Positions 16,333-24,614 are shown, counted from the stretch's first letter. The stretch: 64,000 nucleotides of DNA from Prevotella sp. P3-122 (GCF_002251365.1 NZ_NPJH01000098.1:24843-88842); one strand, 5' to 3'. Translations and numbers: made by a program. Notes: generated from the sequence alone by a model not told the origin.

Positions 16333-16914
16333 TTAAGCCCCGATATGTTCTCGTATGATGTCTATGAAATGCGAGTGTATGCGCATGTCTTCGTTCAGCT
16401 CCGGATGGAACGCAGTGACAAGCTGGTTGCCCTGCCTTGCCGCAACAATATGTCCATCGACAACAGCCAGAGCCCGTGCGTCACCATACACCTTATTAAT
16501 ATATGGTGCACGGATGAAGGTCATAGGGATGTTGTCTCCTACCTCCTCCACCTTGTCCTCGGTATAGAAACTTCCAAGCTGGCGGCCGTATGCGTTACGG
16601 CACACATCGATGTCCATTGTCGACAGGCGATCGAAATCCTGTCCCGTCACCTTGCGTGCCAGAAGTATCAGTCCCGCACAGGTACCGAAGACAGGCAGTC
16701 CTTCCAGTATGGCGTTGCGTACAGGTTCAAGCAGGTTCAGGTCGCGCAACAGCTTCAGCATGGTGGTGCTTTCGCCTCCCGGTATCACCAGTCCGTCCAT
16801 GGGCTGGTACCAGTCACGCTCCTGCCTAATCTCGAATGTCTCGGCACCGAGCTTCTGCAACATCCTTTCGTGTTCGATAAATGCACCTTGCAGTGCCAGA
16901 ACAGCTATTCTCAT
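16333..16914 (-). CDS. pdxT: Pyridoxal 5'-phosphate synthase glutaminase subunit
   Basis: The 193-residue class I glutaminase starts MRIAVLALQGAFIEHE at 16914; a longer in-frame start at 16992 overlaps pdxS and is rejected. Motifs are GLVIPGGESTTM (oxyanion region), PVFGTCAGLILLA with the nucleophile Cys, and TAFHPELNED with the catalytic His-Glu pair. It frees ammonia from glutamine and passes it to PdxS. The gene begins 10 nt after the pdxS stop, so the two are almost certainly co-transcribed. Confidence 0.96.
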   Translation of the reverse strand: MRIAVLALQGAFIEHERMLQKLGAETFEIRQERDWYQPMDGLVIPGGESTTMLKLLRDLNLLEPVRNAILEGLPVFGTCAGLILLARKVTGQDFDRLSTMDIDVCRNAYGRQLGSFYTEDKVEEVGDNIPMTFIRAPYINKVYGDARALAVVDGHIVAARQGNQLVTAFHPELNEDMRIHSHFIDIIREHIGA

Positions 16915-16924
16915 CTTCCTGCTC

Positions 16925-17800
16925 TTACTTTCCTCTCTCTGCCATGAGCAGCTGTATCTCCTGCTCGTTGATACCCACCATGGCCTCACCAAGGTCCTCA
17001 GACAGTTCAGCGAGCTTCTTCGGGTCGTTGTAGTTGGTTACGGCCTGTACTATGGCTGCAGCACGCTTGGCAGGATTTCCGCTCTTGAAGATGCCTGAGC
17101 CAACGAATACACCCTCAGCACCAAGCTGCATCATCAGAGCAGCATCGGCAGGAGTAGCCACACCACCGGCAGCGAAGTTCACTACAGGCAACTTGCCATT
17201 CTCGTGTACGAACTTCACGAGGTCATAAGGCACCTGCAGCTGCTTGGCAGCCTCGAACAGCTCATCCTCAGCCATGGATACGATGCGGCGTATCTCACTC
17301 TGCATCTGACGCATGTGGCTGACAGCCTGGACAACATCGCCTGTACCAGGCTCACCCTTGGTACGTATCATGGTTGCACCCTCGGCTATACGACGTAGAG
17401 CCTCACCCAGGTTGCGGGCACCGCATACGAAGGGAACGTCAAACTTGGTCTTGTCGATGTGGTAGATGTCATCGGCTGGTGAGAGCACCTCGCTCTCGTC
17501 AATATAGTCAATCTCTATGGCCTGCAGGATCTGCGCCTCGGCGATATGACCGATACGGCACTTTGCCATGACAGGTATGGATACAGCTTCCTGAATACCC
17601 TTTATCATCTTTGGATCGCTCATGCGCGAAACGCCACCAGCTGCACGGATGTCGGCAGGAATACGTTCGAGCGCCATTACTGCACAGGCACCAGCAGCCT
17701 CAGCAATCTTTGCCTGCTCGGGAGTAGTAACGTCCATGATGACACCGCCCTTGAGCATCTGTGCAAGGTTGCGGTTAAGTTCTTGTCTGTTTTCTTTCAT
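16925..17800 (-). CDS. pdxS: Pyridoxal 5'-phosphate synthase lyase subunit
   Basis: The 291-residue (beta-alpha)8 barrel is highly conserved. It begins NRNLAQMLKGGVIMDVTTPEQA and contains VMALERIPADIRAAGGVSRM, VMAKCRIGHIAEAQIL and VNFAAGGVATPADAALMMQLGAEGVFVGSGIFKS. The catalytic lysines lie in MAKCRIGH and IRTKGEPGTG. It makes PLP from ribose 5-phosphate, glyceraldehyde 3-phosphate and ammonia (the DXP-independent route) in a PdxS12-PdxT12 complex. A near-consensus TTACTTTG box lies about 25 nt upstream on the minus strand. Confidence 0.98.
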   Translation of the reverse strand: MKENRQELNRNLAQMLKGGVIMDVTTPEQAKIAEAAGACAVMALERIPADIRAAGGVSRMSDPKMIKGIQEAVSIPVMAKCRIGHIAEAQILQAIEIDYIDESEVLSPADDIYHIDKTKFDVPFVCGARNLGEALRRIAEGATMIRTKGEPGTGDVVQAVSHMRQMQSEIRRIVSMAEDELFEAAKQLQVPYDLVKFVHENGKLPVVNFAAGGVATPADAALMMQLGAEGVFVGSGIFKSGNPAKRAAAIVQAVTNYNDPKKLAELSEDLGEAMVGINEQEIQLLMAERGK

Positions 17801-18112
17801 CGTAATTGTGTTTTATGAGAATGTGGCTGCAAAGTAATAAAAAATAAAGGAAACAGCACACAACATGTTCCCAAAATGACAATCAATGCGCAGGTATGTA
17901 TAACAAACTATCAACGTCGGCATACTCTCTTCTTAGCCATGATTCAATCAAGGATAACTCGATTTCCCGTGTATCTCACACTTCACTTTCGAATACAAGG
18001 ATATTTTTTCTTGCACTATAAATAAGGTTAGCAAAGCATATAAATAGAGAAATATGGCAAAAACAATCATAAATATACGTACTCAGAATGAATGGGTTTG
18101 CCAAATTATTTG

Positions 18113-18120
18113 TACTTTTG
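18113..18120 (+). promoter_or_regulatory. -7 promoter element for yaaA
   Basis: TACTTTTG matches TAnnTTTG, 39 nt before the ATG at 18160. The 360-bp divergent gap between pdxS and yaaA holds no other recognised feature. Confidence 0.5.
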
Positions 18121-18159
18121 CAGAGTATAAACCACAAAAACGAAATGAAGAAATAAGCC

Positions 18160-18930
18160 ATGCAGATATTGCTCGCCAATGCAAAAATCATGTTCGGCAG
18201 TTCAGAGACAAAGCCACTGACCGACCCCCTGTTCCAATCCATCGCCAACAGACTCGCTGCGGAGATGGCTACCTGTTCCGTTGACATGCTTGCCCAAAAG
18301 CTGGACTGTAGCCATAACCTTGCAGCCGAAAACTGGCGAAGATACCAGAACTACTTCCTTGCAGACAAGATGCCTGCCATCATGGCATATAACGGACAGG
18401 CATACAAGCACCTAAAAGCCAAGACGTTGAGCGAGGAAGACCTTCTGTTCGGACAAAAGCATCTGTGGATTACATGTTTTCTCTATGGCTTGCTCAGGCC
18501 GATGGATGCTATTGTGCCATACCGCATGGAGCATTGCGTAAGCCTTGAGGCGACAGATGGCAAACCTGTAAATCAATTCTGGAAAGACAAACTTACAGAT
18601 GTGCTGATAGAGAGTGTGAAGGCTGACGACGGCATCCTGCTTCATCTCTCAACCGAAGAATATGAGCACCTGTTTGACTGGAAAAGGGTACTTTCGGAAG
18701 TGAGAGTCATTCATCCGCTGTTCTATGTCAGGCAGAAGAATGGAGGCTTGAAGATGCAGGCGGTATGGGCAAAGTCGTGCAGGGGTGCTATGCTGAGATT
18801 TATACTCCAGAATAAGATACTACATCCAGACGAGCTGACCTCGTTCAGTTATGAAGGCTTTGTGTATAATTCGAAATTGGGTGAAGACTCTTTTCCGCAT
18901 TTTGTCAGGGAACAAGCAATACGTGTATAA
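18160..18930 (+). CDS. yaaA: Peroxide stress protein YaaA (DUF328 family)
   Basis: The 256-residue product has the family landmarks: MQILLANAKIM at the start, HNLAAENWRRYQNY in the middle, then CFLYGLLRPMDAIVPYRMEH and KMQAVWAKSCRGAMLRFI near the C terminus. In E. coli YaaA lowers free intracellular iron during hydrogen peroxide stress and binds DNA; the biochemical activity in Bacteroidales is untested. It stands alone, convergent with the ThiD-AraC fusion gene 14 nt away and divergent from pdxS. Confidence 0.88.
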   Translation: MQILLANAKIMFGSSETKPLTDPLFQSIANRLAAEMATCSVDMLAQKLDCSHNLAAENWRRYQNYFLADKMPAIMAYNGQAYKHLKAKTLSEEDLLFGQKHLWITCFLYGLLRPMDAIVPYRMEHCVSLEATDGKPVNQFWKDKLTDVLIESVKADDGILLHLSTEEYEHLFDWKRVLSEVRVIHPLFYVRQKNGGLKMQAVWAKSCRGAMLRFILQNKILHPDELTSFSYEGFVYNSKLGEDSFPHFVREQAIRV

Positions 18931-18944
18931 CAATAACAAGGAGT

Positions 18945-19838
18945 CTATTCTGCCGAATTGCGCAAACGGTATTCCCTGGGTGTACACCCCATGGCCTTCT
19001 TGAAGAACTTCGCAAAATGCGGCTGCGACGAGAAGCCGAAGGCAAAGGCAATCTCCTGCGCTGTACGTGATGTGGAGAGCAGCTGCTGGCGTATGGCTGC
19101 CAACAAGTACTCGTCAATAATCTGCTTCGGCGACTTGTCGGCAATCTTCTTGCATACCTGAGCAAGGTAGCGCGGCGACACATTCATCATGTCGGCATAG
19201 AAGGCCACGTCGCTGTTGGTGGTGAAATGGGCTGCCACCTTTGATATGAAGTCATGATATAGTTCCGACGAGCGGTCGGACAAGCCATCAAGCATAGGCT
19301 TGTGACTGTTGACATAGCTCTCAGCCTTCTGCATGGACTCGTCAACAGGCAAGTCCTGCGACAGATAGAAAGCTATAGCACTGGAATAAGCGTTGTTCTG
19401 ACCGTGGAGGGCCATGCGCTGCCCTACGACAATAGTGCATAAAGGCAGCAGGTCGGTCTTTATCCGCTCCACGACATCGGTACTTACGAGTCTCTCGCCC
19501 TTGCTCGACACGAAGATAGGGTCGTAGACAACATGGCGGGGATGATAGCGTCTGAGAACACCAACCACTACATTCAGTACATCGACCGAGCGTATGAGTC
19601 CAACTTTGATGACAGACGGTTGCACATCGTTGACAATGGCCTCAATCTGCCCTGCCACAATATCAGCCGGTATGTCGTAGAACTCCTGGATGCCGAGCGT
19701 GTTCTGAACCGTTATCGACGTAATGGCAGAGACAGCATAGCCTCCCAAGGCAGATATTGTCTTGATATCAGCCTGAACACCGGACCCGCCTGTAGAGTCG
19801 GATCCGGTGATAGTCAGTATGGCATTATTATTCCGCAC
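18945..19838 (-). CDS. Fusion of a degenerate ThiD-like kinase domain with an AraC-type DNA-binding domain
   Basis: The 297-residue protein starts at a GTG (19838). Residues 5-185 resemble HMP/HMP-phosphate kinase: ILTITGSDSTGGSGVQADIK, then SITVQNTLGIQ, then YDPIFVSSKGERL. The family's segment from the ATP-binding PNLPEA strand through the catalytic HGTGC loop is missing: VERIKTDLLPLCTIVVG runs straight into QRMALHGQNNAYSSAIAFYL. Residues 200-297 are a complete AraC HTH pair (VSPRYLAQVCKKIADKSPKQ and FGFSSQPHFAKFFKKAMG). I infer a vitamin-sensing transcription factor that binds a pyrimidine or pyridoxine-like ligand without phosphorylating it. It begins 7 nt after the amylase-AlaX gene. Confidence 0.85.
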   Translation of the reverse strand: MRNNNAILTITGSDSTGGSGVQADIKTISALGGYAVSAITSITVQNTLGIQEFYDIPADIVAGQIEAIVNDVQPSVIKVGLIRSVDVLNVVVGVLRRYHPRHVVYDPIFVSSKGERLVSTDVVERIKTDLLPLCTIVVGQRMALHGQNNAYSSAIAFYLSQDLPVDESMQKAESYVNSHKPMLDGLSDRSSELYHDFISKVAAHFTTNSDVAFYADMMNVSPRYLAQVCKKIADKSPKQIIDEYLLAAIRQQLLSTSRTAQEIAFAFGFSSQPHFAKFFKKAMGCTPREYRLRNSAE

Positions 19839-19845
19839 AGGCTTA

Positions 19846-22005
19846 TTACTGTACGACCTTAAATCTTACTCTGAAGGTATGTGTAGCCTCATCCCAGTTG
19901 GTACCGAGCAGTTCGAAGCGTCCAATCTGAGCCGTCGAGCGAACGTGCTTTCCTATGCATGGACATACGTCGAAGTCGCCGATACGCACAAGCCTAATCT
20001 TCTGGCTTGCATCCTTGGGCAGTCTGCTCCTATCGACGCCCTCTGGCAGGTTATCGATGTCGACCGTCTCGAATGTCACAGGCATATCGGCCTGTATCAT
20101 CTCGTTCATCATCTGCTCAATGGCTTTCTCCTCCTGCCTTGTCGGCTTATGGTCGAGTACATAGCTAATCTTGCTCTTCTTCCTCTCCACATGAGCGTTT
20201 GTCGAACGCTTGCATCCGAAAAGCCTGATCATCACCTGATTAAGCAGATGCTCGGCAGTATGTGCAGGTGGGAACTCATCCTTGTTGTGCTCGTTGAACA
20301 CATAGTCAGTATCGTCCTTCATTATGGTGAATTTAAATATCCTTCCGCTATATGGTCTCAGGTCAGCCGGGAACTGTCCGTTGCGTGTCAGCTCAACAGT
20401 CTGCTCCTCACCCGTCAGCAAGTCGATAGCCACCACGGTTGTCTCAGGCAAGCCGAGATAGTCGAAGGCATGGTCAGGAATGTTAACCTTGACATTCATC
20501 CGGTCGCCCGAGAAATTGGCTACAACGAGTATGACATCGCTGCCAGCCTTGCGCAGAAAGGCGAAGTTGAAACGGGGATTAAACTGATACGAAGCCGGAT
20601 TGACGTACATAAGGTCGAAGAAATCGCCCTCGAAGATGGCTTTCTCCCGATTGGCAATGCGCAGTATCTGCTGGTATTTCAGCGCCAGCGCCTTCTCCTC
20701 CTTAGGCATGTGCCTACGGTCGTAGTAGCCGTGGATGAGTGAGTCGAGCGACCAGTAGTCGAAAATGGTTGTACGTCCATCACGTCCAGAGAAGCCCTCG
20801 GCATCCATACCCCTTTCTCCGAACTCCTGTCCTGCATAGAACATGAACGGGTTACGCATGAGCAGAGCAGAGACAATAACACCGGGAATGGCCTTGTTGC
20901 CGTCGCCACAGAAGAAGTCGGACGCTATACGCTGCTCATCGTGGTTCTCAAGGAAATAAAGCATGTGCCCGGCAATGTCGCCAACTGTTTGCCACTGATA
21001 TGTTATTGATGCGGCAGGGCGCTCGCCACGTATGACAGCCCTGACAGCATCGTACATGCCAACCTTGTCATACAGGTAATCGAAACCTGAGCTGATGAAA
21101 GTCCTGTACTGGTTGCCGTCATAAACCTCGCCTATGAAGTCTATCTCCGGATAGCGGTTCTTGACAATGCCCGTAGCATAGCTCCAGAACGATGCCGGCA
21201 CCATCTCTGCCATGTCGCAACGGAAGCCGTCGACACCCTTAGATGCCCAGAAGAGCAGTATGTCGGTCATCTTGGCCCATGTGTTAGGTATCGGGTCGAA
21301 ATGATAGCTTCTGCCACGTCCGTTACAATAGTCGATGCCATAGTTGAGCTTTACTGTCTCATACCAGTCGTTGTCGCCAGGCCGGTTGTCAAAGCGGTCG
21401 TTGCCTGTTGCCTTGGCAGGTGTCTCTACGTATGGTTTCTCCGGATCCTGATTCCTTGCGGCTGTTACGCCGCTAAGGTCGATGGGCATGCCGGTATAGT
21501 AGAAGTTGTTCTGCTGCGAGAAGTTCATCGTCTTGTCGTCGTCCTGTCCAAGGTCTTTAACACCAGTCGGCTTTTTAACCGACTTGTATTCCCTTGCCAC
21601 ATGGTTGGGTACAAAGTCGATGATTACTTTCATGCCTGCCTTGTGGGTACGGTCAACAAGTTCCTCGAACTCCTCCATTCGACTGTTCACGTTCTCAGCC
21701 AGGTCGGGATCAATATCGTAATAGTCTGCAATGGCGTATGGTGAGCCAGCAACGCCCTTGACAACTGCAGGCGACTGCTTTGGTATGCCAAAAGACGAAT
21801 AGTCGGTCTGAGAAGCATGACGGATAACGCCAGTATACCAGACATGTGTTACGCCCATGTCATGTATATGGCGCAATACCGTAGGGGTGAAGTCGTTCAT
21901 CTTTCCCACACCATTCTCAGCAACCGAACCGTTTACCTTGCGGGTAACGTTCCGGTTGCCAAAAAGGCGTGTGAATATTTGATATATTATTATCTTCTTG
22001 TCCAT
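19846..22005 (-). CDS. GH13 alpha-amylase-family protein fused to an AlaX-type alanyl-tRNA editing domain
   Basis: Residues 1-561 are an intracellular GH13 enzyme with no signal peptide: DFVPNHVA, GFRCDMAEM (nucleophile D264), FIGEVYD (acid/base E293) and FLENHDEQR (H355, D356). Residues 562-719 are a separate AlaX-like domain with the HxxxH pair H582/H586 (PPAHTAEHLLNQ) and a CxxxH site (CPCIGKHVRS), the zinc site that deacylates Ser- or Gly-tRNA-Ala. The junction reads KFTI-MKDD, and the DNA there is TAATG, the shape of an overlapping stop and start in another frame. The gene lies 3 nt after fabD and 7 nt before the ThiD-AraC gene. Either a true fusion or two genes joined by a frameshift. 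Confidence 0.88.
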   Translation of the reverse strand: MDKKIIIYQIFTRLFGNRNVTRKVNGSVAENGVGKMNDFTPTVLRHIHDMGVTHVWYTGVIRHASQTDYSSFGIPKQSPAVVKGVAGSPYAIADYYDIDPDLAENVNSRMEEFEELVDRTHKAGMKVIIDFVPNHVAREYKSVKKPTGVKDLGQDDDKTMNFSQQNNFYYTGMPIDLSGVTAARNQDPEKPYVETPAKATGNDRFDNRPGDNDWYETVKLNYGIDYCNGRGRSYHFDPIPNTWAKMTDILLFWASKGVDGFRCDMAEMVPASFWSYATGIVKNRYPEIDFIGEVYDGNQYRTFISSGFDYLYDKVGMYDAVRAVIRGERPAASITYQWQTVGDIAGHMLYFLENHDEQRIASDFFCGDGNKAIPGVIVSALLMRNPFMFYAGQEFGERGMDAEGFSGRDGRTTIFDYWSLDSLIHGYYDRRHMPKEEKALALKYQQILRIANREKAIFEGDFFDLMYVNPASYQFNPRFNFAFLRKAGSDVILVVANFSGDRMNVKVNIPDHAFDYLGLPETTVVAIDLLTGEEQTVELTRNGQFPADLRPYSGRIFKFTIMKDDTDYVFNEHNKDEFPPAHTAEHLLNQVMIRLFGCKRSTNAHVERKKSKISYVLDHKPTRQEEKAIEQMMNEMIQADMPVTFETVDIDNLPEGVDRSRLPKDASQKIRLVRIGDFDVCPCIGKHVRSTAQIGRFELLGTNWDEATHTFRVRFKVVQ

Positions 22006-22008
22006 GGA

Positions 22009-22896
22009 TTACTGAATGCCTTGCACATTGACATTCTTACCGATACGGCCAATCATTCCCTGCAATGCCTTGCCCGGTCCGCACTCTGTGAAGTCGTCAG
22101 CACCATCGGCAATCATGTTCTGCACACTCGATGTCCACCTTACAGAGCTTGTAAGCTGAGCAATAAGATTCTGCTTAATCTCCTCAGGGTCGGTGTGTGG
22201 CTTGCCGTCAACATTCTGGTAAACAGGGAATTTAGGCGCAGAGAACTGTGTCTGCTCAATGGCAGCCTGAAGTTCGTCCTTAGCTGGCTGCATGAGTGGA
22301 GAGTGGAAGGCACCACCCACCTTCAGAGGCAGGGCGCGCTTTGCTCCAGCAGCCTTCAGAGCCTCGCAAGCCTTGTTTATGGCATTTACGGTTCCAGAGA
22401 TAACCAGCTGGCCCGGACAGTTATAGTTTGCGGCAACAACCACCTCACCATCGGCAGATACCTCAGCACAAATCTCCTCAACTTTCTCGTCGGGCAGACC
22501 GATGATGGCAGCCATGAGACCAGGGTTGGCCTCGCATGCCTTCTGCATGGCATTTGCACGTGCGGCAACGAGCTTGAGCCCGTCCTCGAAGCTGATGGCA
22601 CCAGCAGCCACAAGGGCAGAGAACTCACCGAGTGAGTGGCCAGCAACCATGGCAGGATTGAACTCCTCGCCGAGGCACAGAGCAGTGATGACGCTGTGGA
22701 GGAATACGGCTGGCTGAGTAACATTGGTCTGTTTGAGCTGCTCGTCTGTACCGGCAAACATTATATCTGTAATCTTGAAACCAAGTATTTCGTCGGCCTT
22801 GTCGAAAAGAGCCTTGGCCGTCTCGTTGTTATCGTAGAGTTCCTTACCCATACCTACGAACTGTGAACCTTGTCCGGGAAAAACAAATGCTTTCAT
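22009..22896 (-). CDS. fabD: Malonyl-CoA:ACP transacylase
   Basis: The 295-residue acyltransferase has the entry motif FVFPGQGSQFVGMGKELY, the nucleophile GHSLGEFSALVAAG, and the catalytic His in GGAFHSPLM. It loads malonyl groups on acyl carrier protein at the start of type II fatty acid synthesis. No other fab gene is present in the window. Its stop lies only 3 nt before the amylase-AlaX start, so they are probably co-transcribed although unrelated in role. Only 24 nt separate the ATG from the rplI terminator hairpin, so its promoter must overlap that structure. Confidence 0.96.
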   Translation of the reverse strand: MKAFVFPGQGSQFVGMGKELYDNNETAKALFDKADEILGFKITDIMFAGTDEQLKQTNVTQPAVFLHSVITALCLGEEFNPAMVAGHSLGEFSALVAAGAISFEDGLKLVAARANAMQKACEANPGLMAAIIGLPDEKVEEICAEVSADGEVVVAANYNCPGQLVISGTVNAINKACEALKAAGAKRALPLKVGGAFHSPLMQPAKDELQAAIEQTQFSAPKFPVYQNVDGKPHTDPEEIKQNLIAQLTSSVRWTSSVQNMIADGADDFTECGPGKALQGMIGRIGKNVNVQGIQ

Positions 22897-22920
22897 AAAT
22901 ACAAAACTTTTAGGTGTTAG

Positions 22921-22968
22921 AAAAAAACAATAAAACCCCGAAACATCCTGAATGAATGAATCGGGGTT
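22921..22968 (-). terminator. Terminator after rplI, close to fabD
   Basis: On the minus strand AACCCCGA pairs with TCGGGGTT across a loop of about 19 nt, followed by TTATTGTTTTTTT. It ends the rpsF-rpsR-rplI operon 28 nt after rplI. Confidence 0.85.
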
Positions 22969-22995
22969 ATGGAAAGTTGCTTTACAGTAATAATA

Positions 22996-23535
22996 TTATT
23001 CTGCTGCAGGAGCCTCTTCCTCAGCTACAGGAGCCTCAACTGCTGGCTCTGCTGTAGCTGCTACAGTCTCCTCAACCTTTACTTCTTCGGTAGCGTTCTC
23101 AGCAACAACCTTTACTGGAACCTTCACCTCAACCTCCTTGTGGAAGTGAACTATAGCCTCGAAGTCGCCAAGCTTCTTTGCATCACGCATGGTGATAATC
23201 TTACGGTCAACCTCGATGCCCTTCTTGGCCAGTTCCTCTGCAACAGTTGCAGCGTTGACAGAACCATAGAGGACGCCAGTGGCACTTACCTTAGCGGCAA
23301 TCTCAAGAGTAAGACCCTCGAAAGCAGCAGCCTTCTTCTCAGCCTCAGCCTTGGCAGCTGCAAGCTTGGCAGCCTGCTGACGGAGATTCTCGGCGAGCAC
23401 CTTCTTGGCAGAAGGAGAAGCGATAACGCCCTTGCCCTGAGGAATGAGGTAGTTACGGCCATAGCCGCTCTTTACATTCACGATATCGTTCTTGTAGCCA
23501 AGACCGATGATATCTTCTTTCAGTATGATTTCCAT
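22996..23535 (-). CDS. rplI: 50S ribosomal protein L9 (bL9) with acidic tail
   Basis: The 179-residue protein has the L9 N-terminal domain (MEIILKEDIIGLGYKNDIVNV then GYGRNYLIPQG) and the C-terminal domain ending at about residue 148. Another ~30 residues form a low-complexity Ala/Glu/Val tail (VEETVAATAEPAVEAPVAEE). The tail is longer than in E. coli L9 (149 residues) and is likely disordered. L9 bridges ribosomes in polysomes. It is the third gene of rpsF-rpsR-rplI. Confidence 0.97.
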   Translation of the reverse strand: MEIILKEDIIGLGYKNDIVNVKSGYGRNYLIPQGKGVIASPSAKKVLAENLRQQAAKLAAAKAEAEKKAAAFEGLTLEIAAKVSATGVLYGSVNAATVAEELAKKGIEVDRKIITMRDAKKLGDFEAIVHFHKEVEVKVPVKVVAENATEEVKVEETVAATAEPAVEAPVAEEEAPAAE

Positions 23536-23551
23536 TATCTATCCTCCTTTA

Positions 23552-23824
23552 TTATTTCATCAAATCGGTTACGAATGGAAGCAGTGCAATCTGACGGGCA
23601 CGCTTAACAGCCTGTGCCACGCGACGCTGGTACTTGAGAGAGGTACCTGTAATGCGGCGGGGAAGAATCTTACCCTGCTCGTTGAGGAACTTCTTCAGGA
23701 ACTCAGGATCCTTGTAGTCAATGTACTTGATGCCGCTCTTCTTGAAACGGCAGTACTTCTTCTTCTTCGTATCGATAGAAGGAGCTGTCAAATAACGGAT
23801 TTCGGTGTTGTTCTGCTCTGCCAT
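23552..23824 (-). CDS. rpsR: 30S ribosomal protein S18 (bS18)
   Basis: The 90-residue protein contains KKKKYCRFKKSGIKYIDYKD and the conserved RRITGTSLKYQRRVAQAVKRAR core that binds the S6-16S rRNA platform. Length and order (rpsF-rpsR-rplI) are standard. It starts 2 nt after the rpsF stop and ends 16 nt before rplI. Confidence 0.98.
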   Translation of the reverse strand: MAEQNNTEIRYLTAPSIDTKKKKYCRFKKSGIKYIDYKDPEFLKKFLNEQGKILPRRITGTSLKYQRRVAQAVKRARQIALLPFVTDLMK

Positions 23825-23826
23825 GA

Positions 23827-24177
23827 TTAAGCCTCCTCTTTTTTGCCAAGCTTAGCGCGACGCTTCTCTGCGTACTGCACTGCGTACTTGTCGAGTTTAA
23901 CAGTCATAAAACGAATTACTTTCTCGTCACGGCGATAGCCTATTTCGAGAGTGTTGACGATTGTTGGCTCAGCCTTGAACTCAATCAGACAGTAGAAGCC
24001 TGTTGATTTCTTCTGGATAGCATAAGCCATCTTCTTCAGTCCCCAGGCCTCTTCGTTCAAAATCTCAGCACCGTTGTCGGTGAGGAGTTTCTTGAATTTA
24101 GCGACCGTTTCCTTCATCTGTTCATCAGACAAAACGGGAGTCAAAATGAAAACGGTTTCGTATTGATTCATAATCAA
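23827..24177 (-). CDS. rpsF: 30S ribosomal protein S6 (bS6)
   Basis: The 116-residue protein begins with the S6 strand NQYETVFILTPVLSDEQMKE and has the GLKKMAYAIQKKSTGFYCLIEF core, with the RNA-binding region around IGYRRDEKVIRFMTVKLD. Two Met codons (24177 and 24171) could start it. It pairs with S18 in the 30S platform. It is the first gene of the operon, preceded by a TAnnTTTG box. Confidence 0.97.
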   Translation of the reverse strand: MIMNQYETVFILTPVLSDEQMKETVAKFKKLLTDNGAEILNEEAWGLKKMAYAIQKKSTGFYCLIEFKAEPTIVNTLEIGYRRDEKVIRFMTVKLDKYAVQYAEKRRAKLGKKEEA

Positions 24178-24216
24178 TTTAAATTAATAAAATGTGTTAT
24201 TTTGCAAAATGCGCCG

Positions 24217-24224
24217 CAAAGGTA
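24217..24224 (-). promoter_or_regulatory. -7 promoter element for rpsF-rpsR-rplI
   Basis: The minus strand reads TACCTTTG, 39 nt before the rpsF ATG; the -33 position has GTTG, a partial match. The short leader shows no CCG-bulge hairpin of the S6:S18 regulatory type. Confidence 0.5.
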
Positions 24225-24341
24225 CTCATTTTTATTGTAATACAACCACCAATAAGCTATTTAAAACCAAAAGTTTAACAGCTTTTAAGACTTTACATAC
24301 ATCTATGCTAAGCAAAATATTGTTTTTCGGTTGTAATTTAG

Positions 24342-24349
24342 TAAATTTG
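24342..24349 (+). promoter_or_regulatory. -7 promoter element abutting a start codon
   Basis: TAAATTTG is followed by only 4 nt and then the ATG at 24354. Expected initiation about 6 nt past the G would fall on the start codon, giving a leaderless mRNA. Confidence 0.5.
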
Positions 24350-24353
24350 CGCC

Positions 24354-24557
24354 ATGAAACGAAAGGTATTACAATTACTGAAACGCCGATGGACAGGGTT
24401 TGCCCTAACGGCAACAGGCATACTCGTAATGGCAGTCTGCTATCTGGCAGGACTCTACGACGACGACAACAACTGGCTTCTCGCCCTACCCTTATTATTA
24501 ATAATAGGTGGAGCGTGGGTATACGTTCACAACATCAAGGGAACAGACAAATACTGA
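24354..24557 (+). CDS. Small two-helix membrane protein of unknown function
   Basis: The 67-residue product has a basic N terminus (MKRKVLQLLKRRW), a first membrane segment at about residues 15-33 (GFALTATGILVMAVCYLAG), a DDDNN turn and a second segment at about 41-58 (WLLALPLLLIIGGAWVYV). I do not recognise the family, but charge distribution and a nearby promoter box support a real gene. The topology is likely N-in, C-in. It lies alone between the rpsF promoter and a structured RNA. The promoter box sits directly against its start codon. Confidence 0.65.
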   Translation: MKRKVLQLLKRRWTGFALTATGILVMAVCYLAGLYDDDNNWLLALPLLLIIGGAWVYVHNIKGTDKY

Positions 24558-24577
24558 GAAAAAAACAGGCTGTAAAT

Positions 24578-24608
24578 TTTGCCATGTTGACGAATTGCAT
24601 TAACTTTG
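24578..24608 (+). promoter_or_regulatory. Consensus promoter for the structured RNA upstream of ribE
   Basis: TTTG (24578-24581), exactly 19 nt, then TAACTTTG (24601-24608): one of the best promoters in the window. No gene starts within the next 240 nt, so it drives an untranslated RNA. Confidence 0.75.
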
Positions 24609-24614
24609 CACACA

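Noticed and set aside
24178..24216. S6:S18 autoregulatory leader before rpsF
   Set aside because: The leader is about 40 nt and has no CCG-bearing bulged hairpin.
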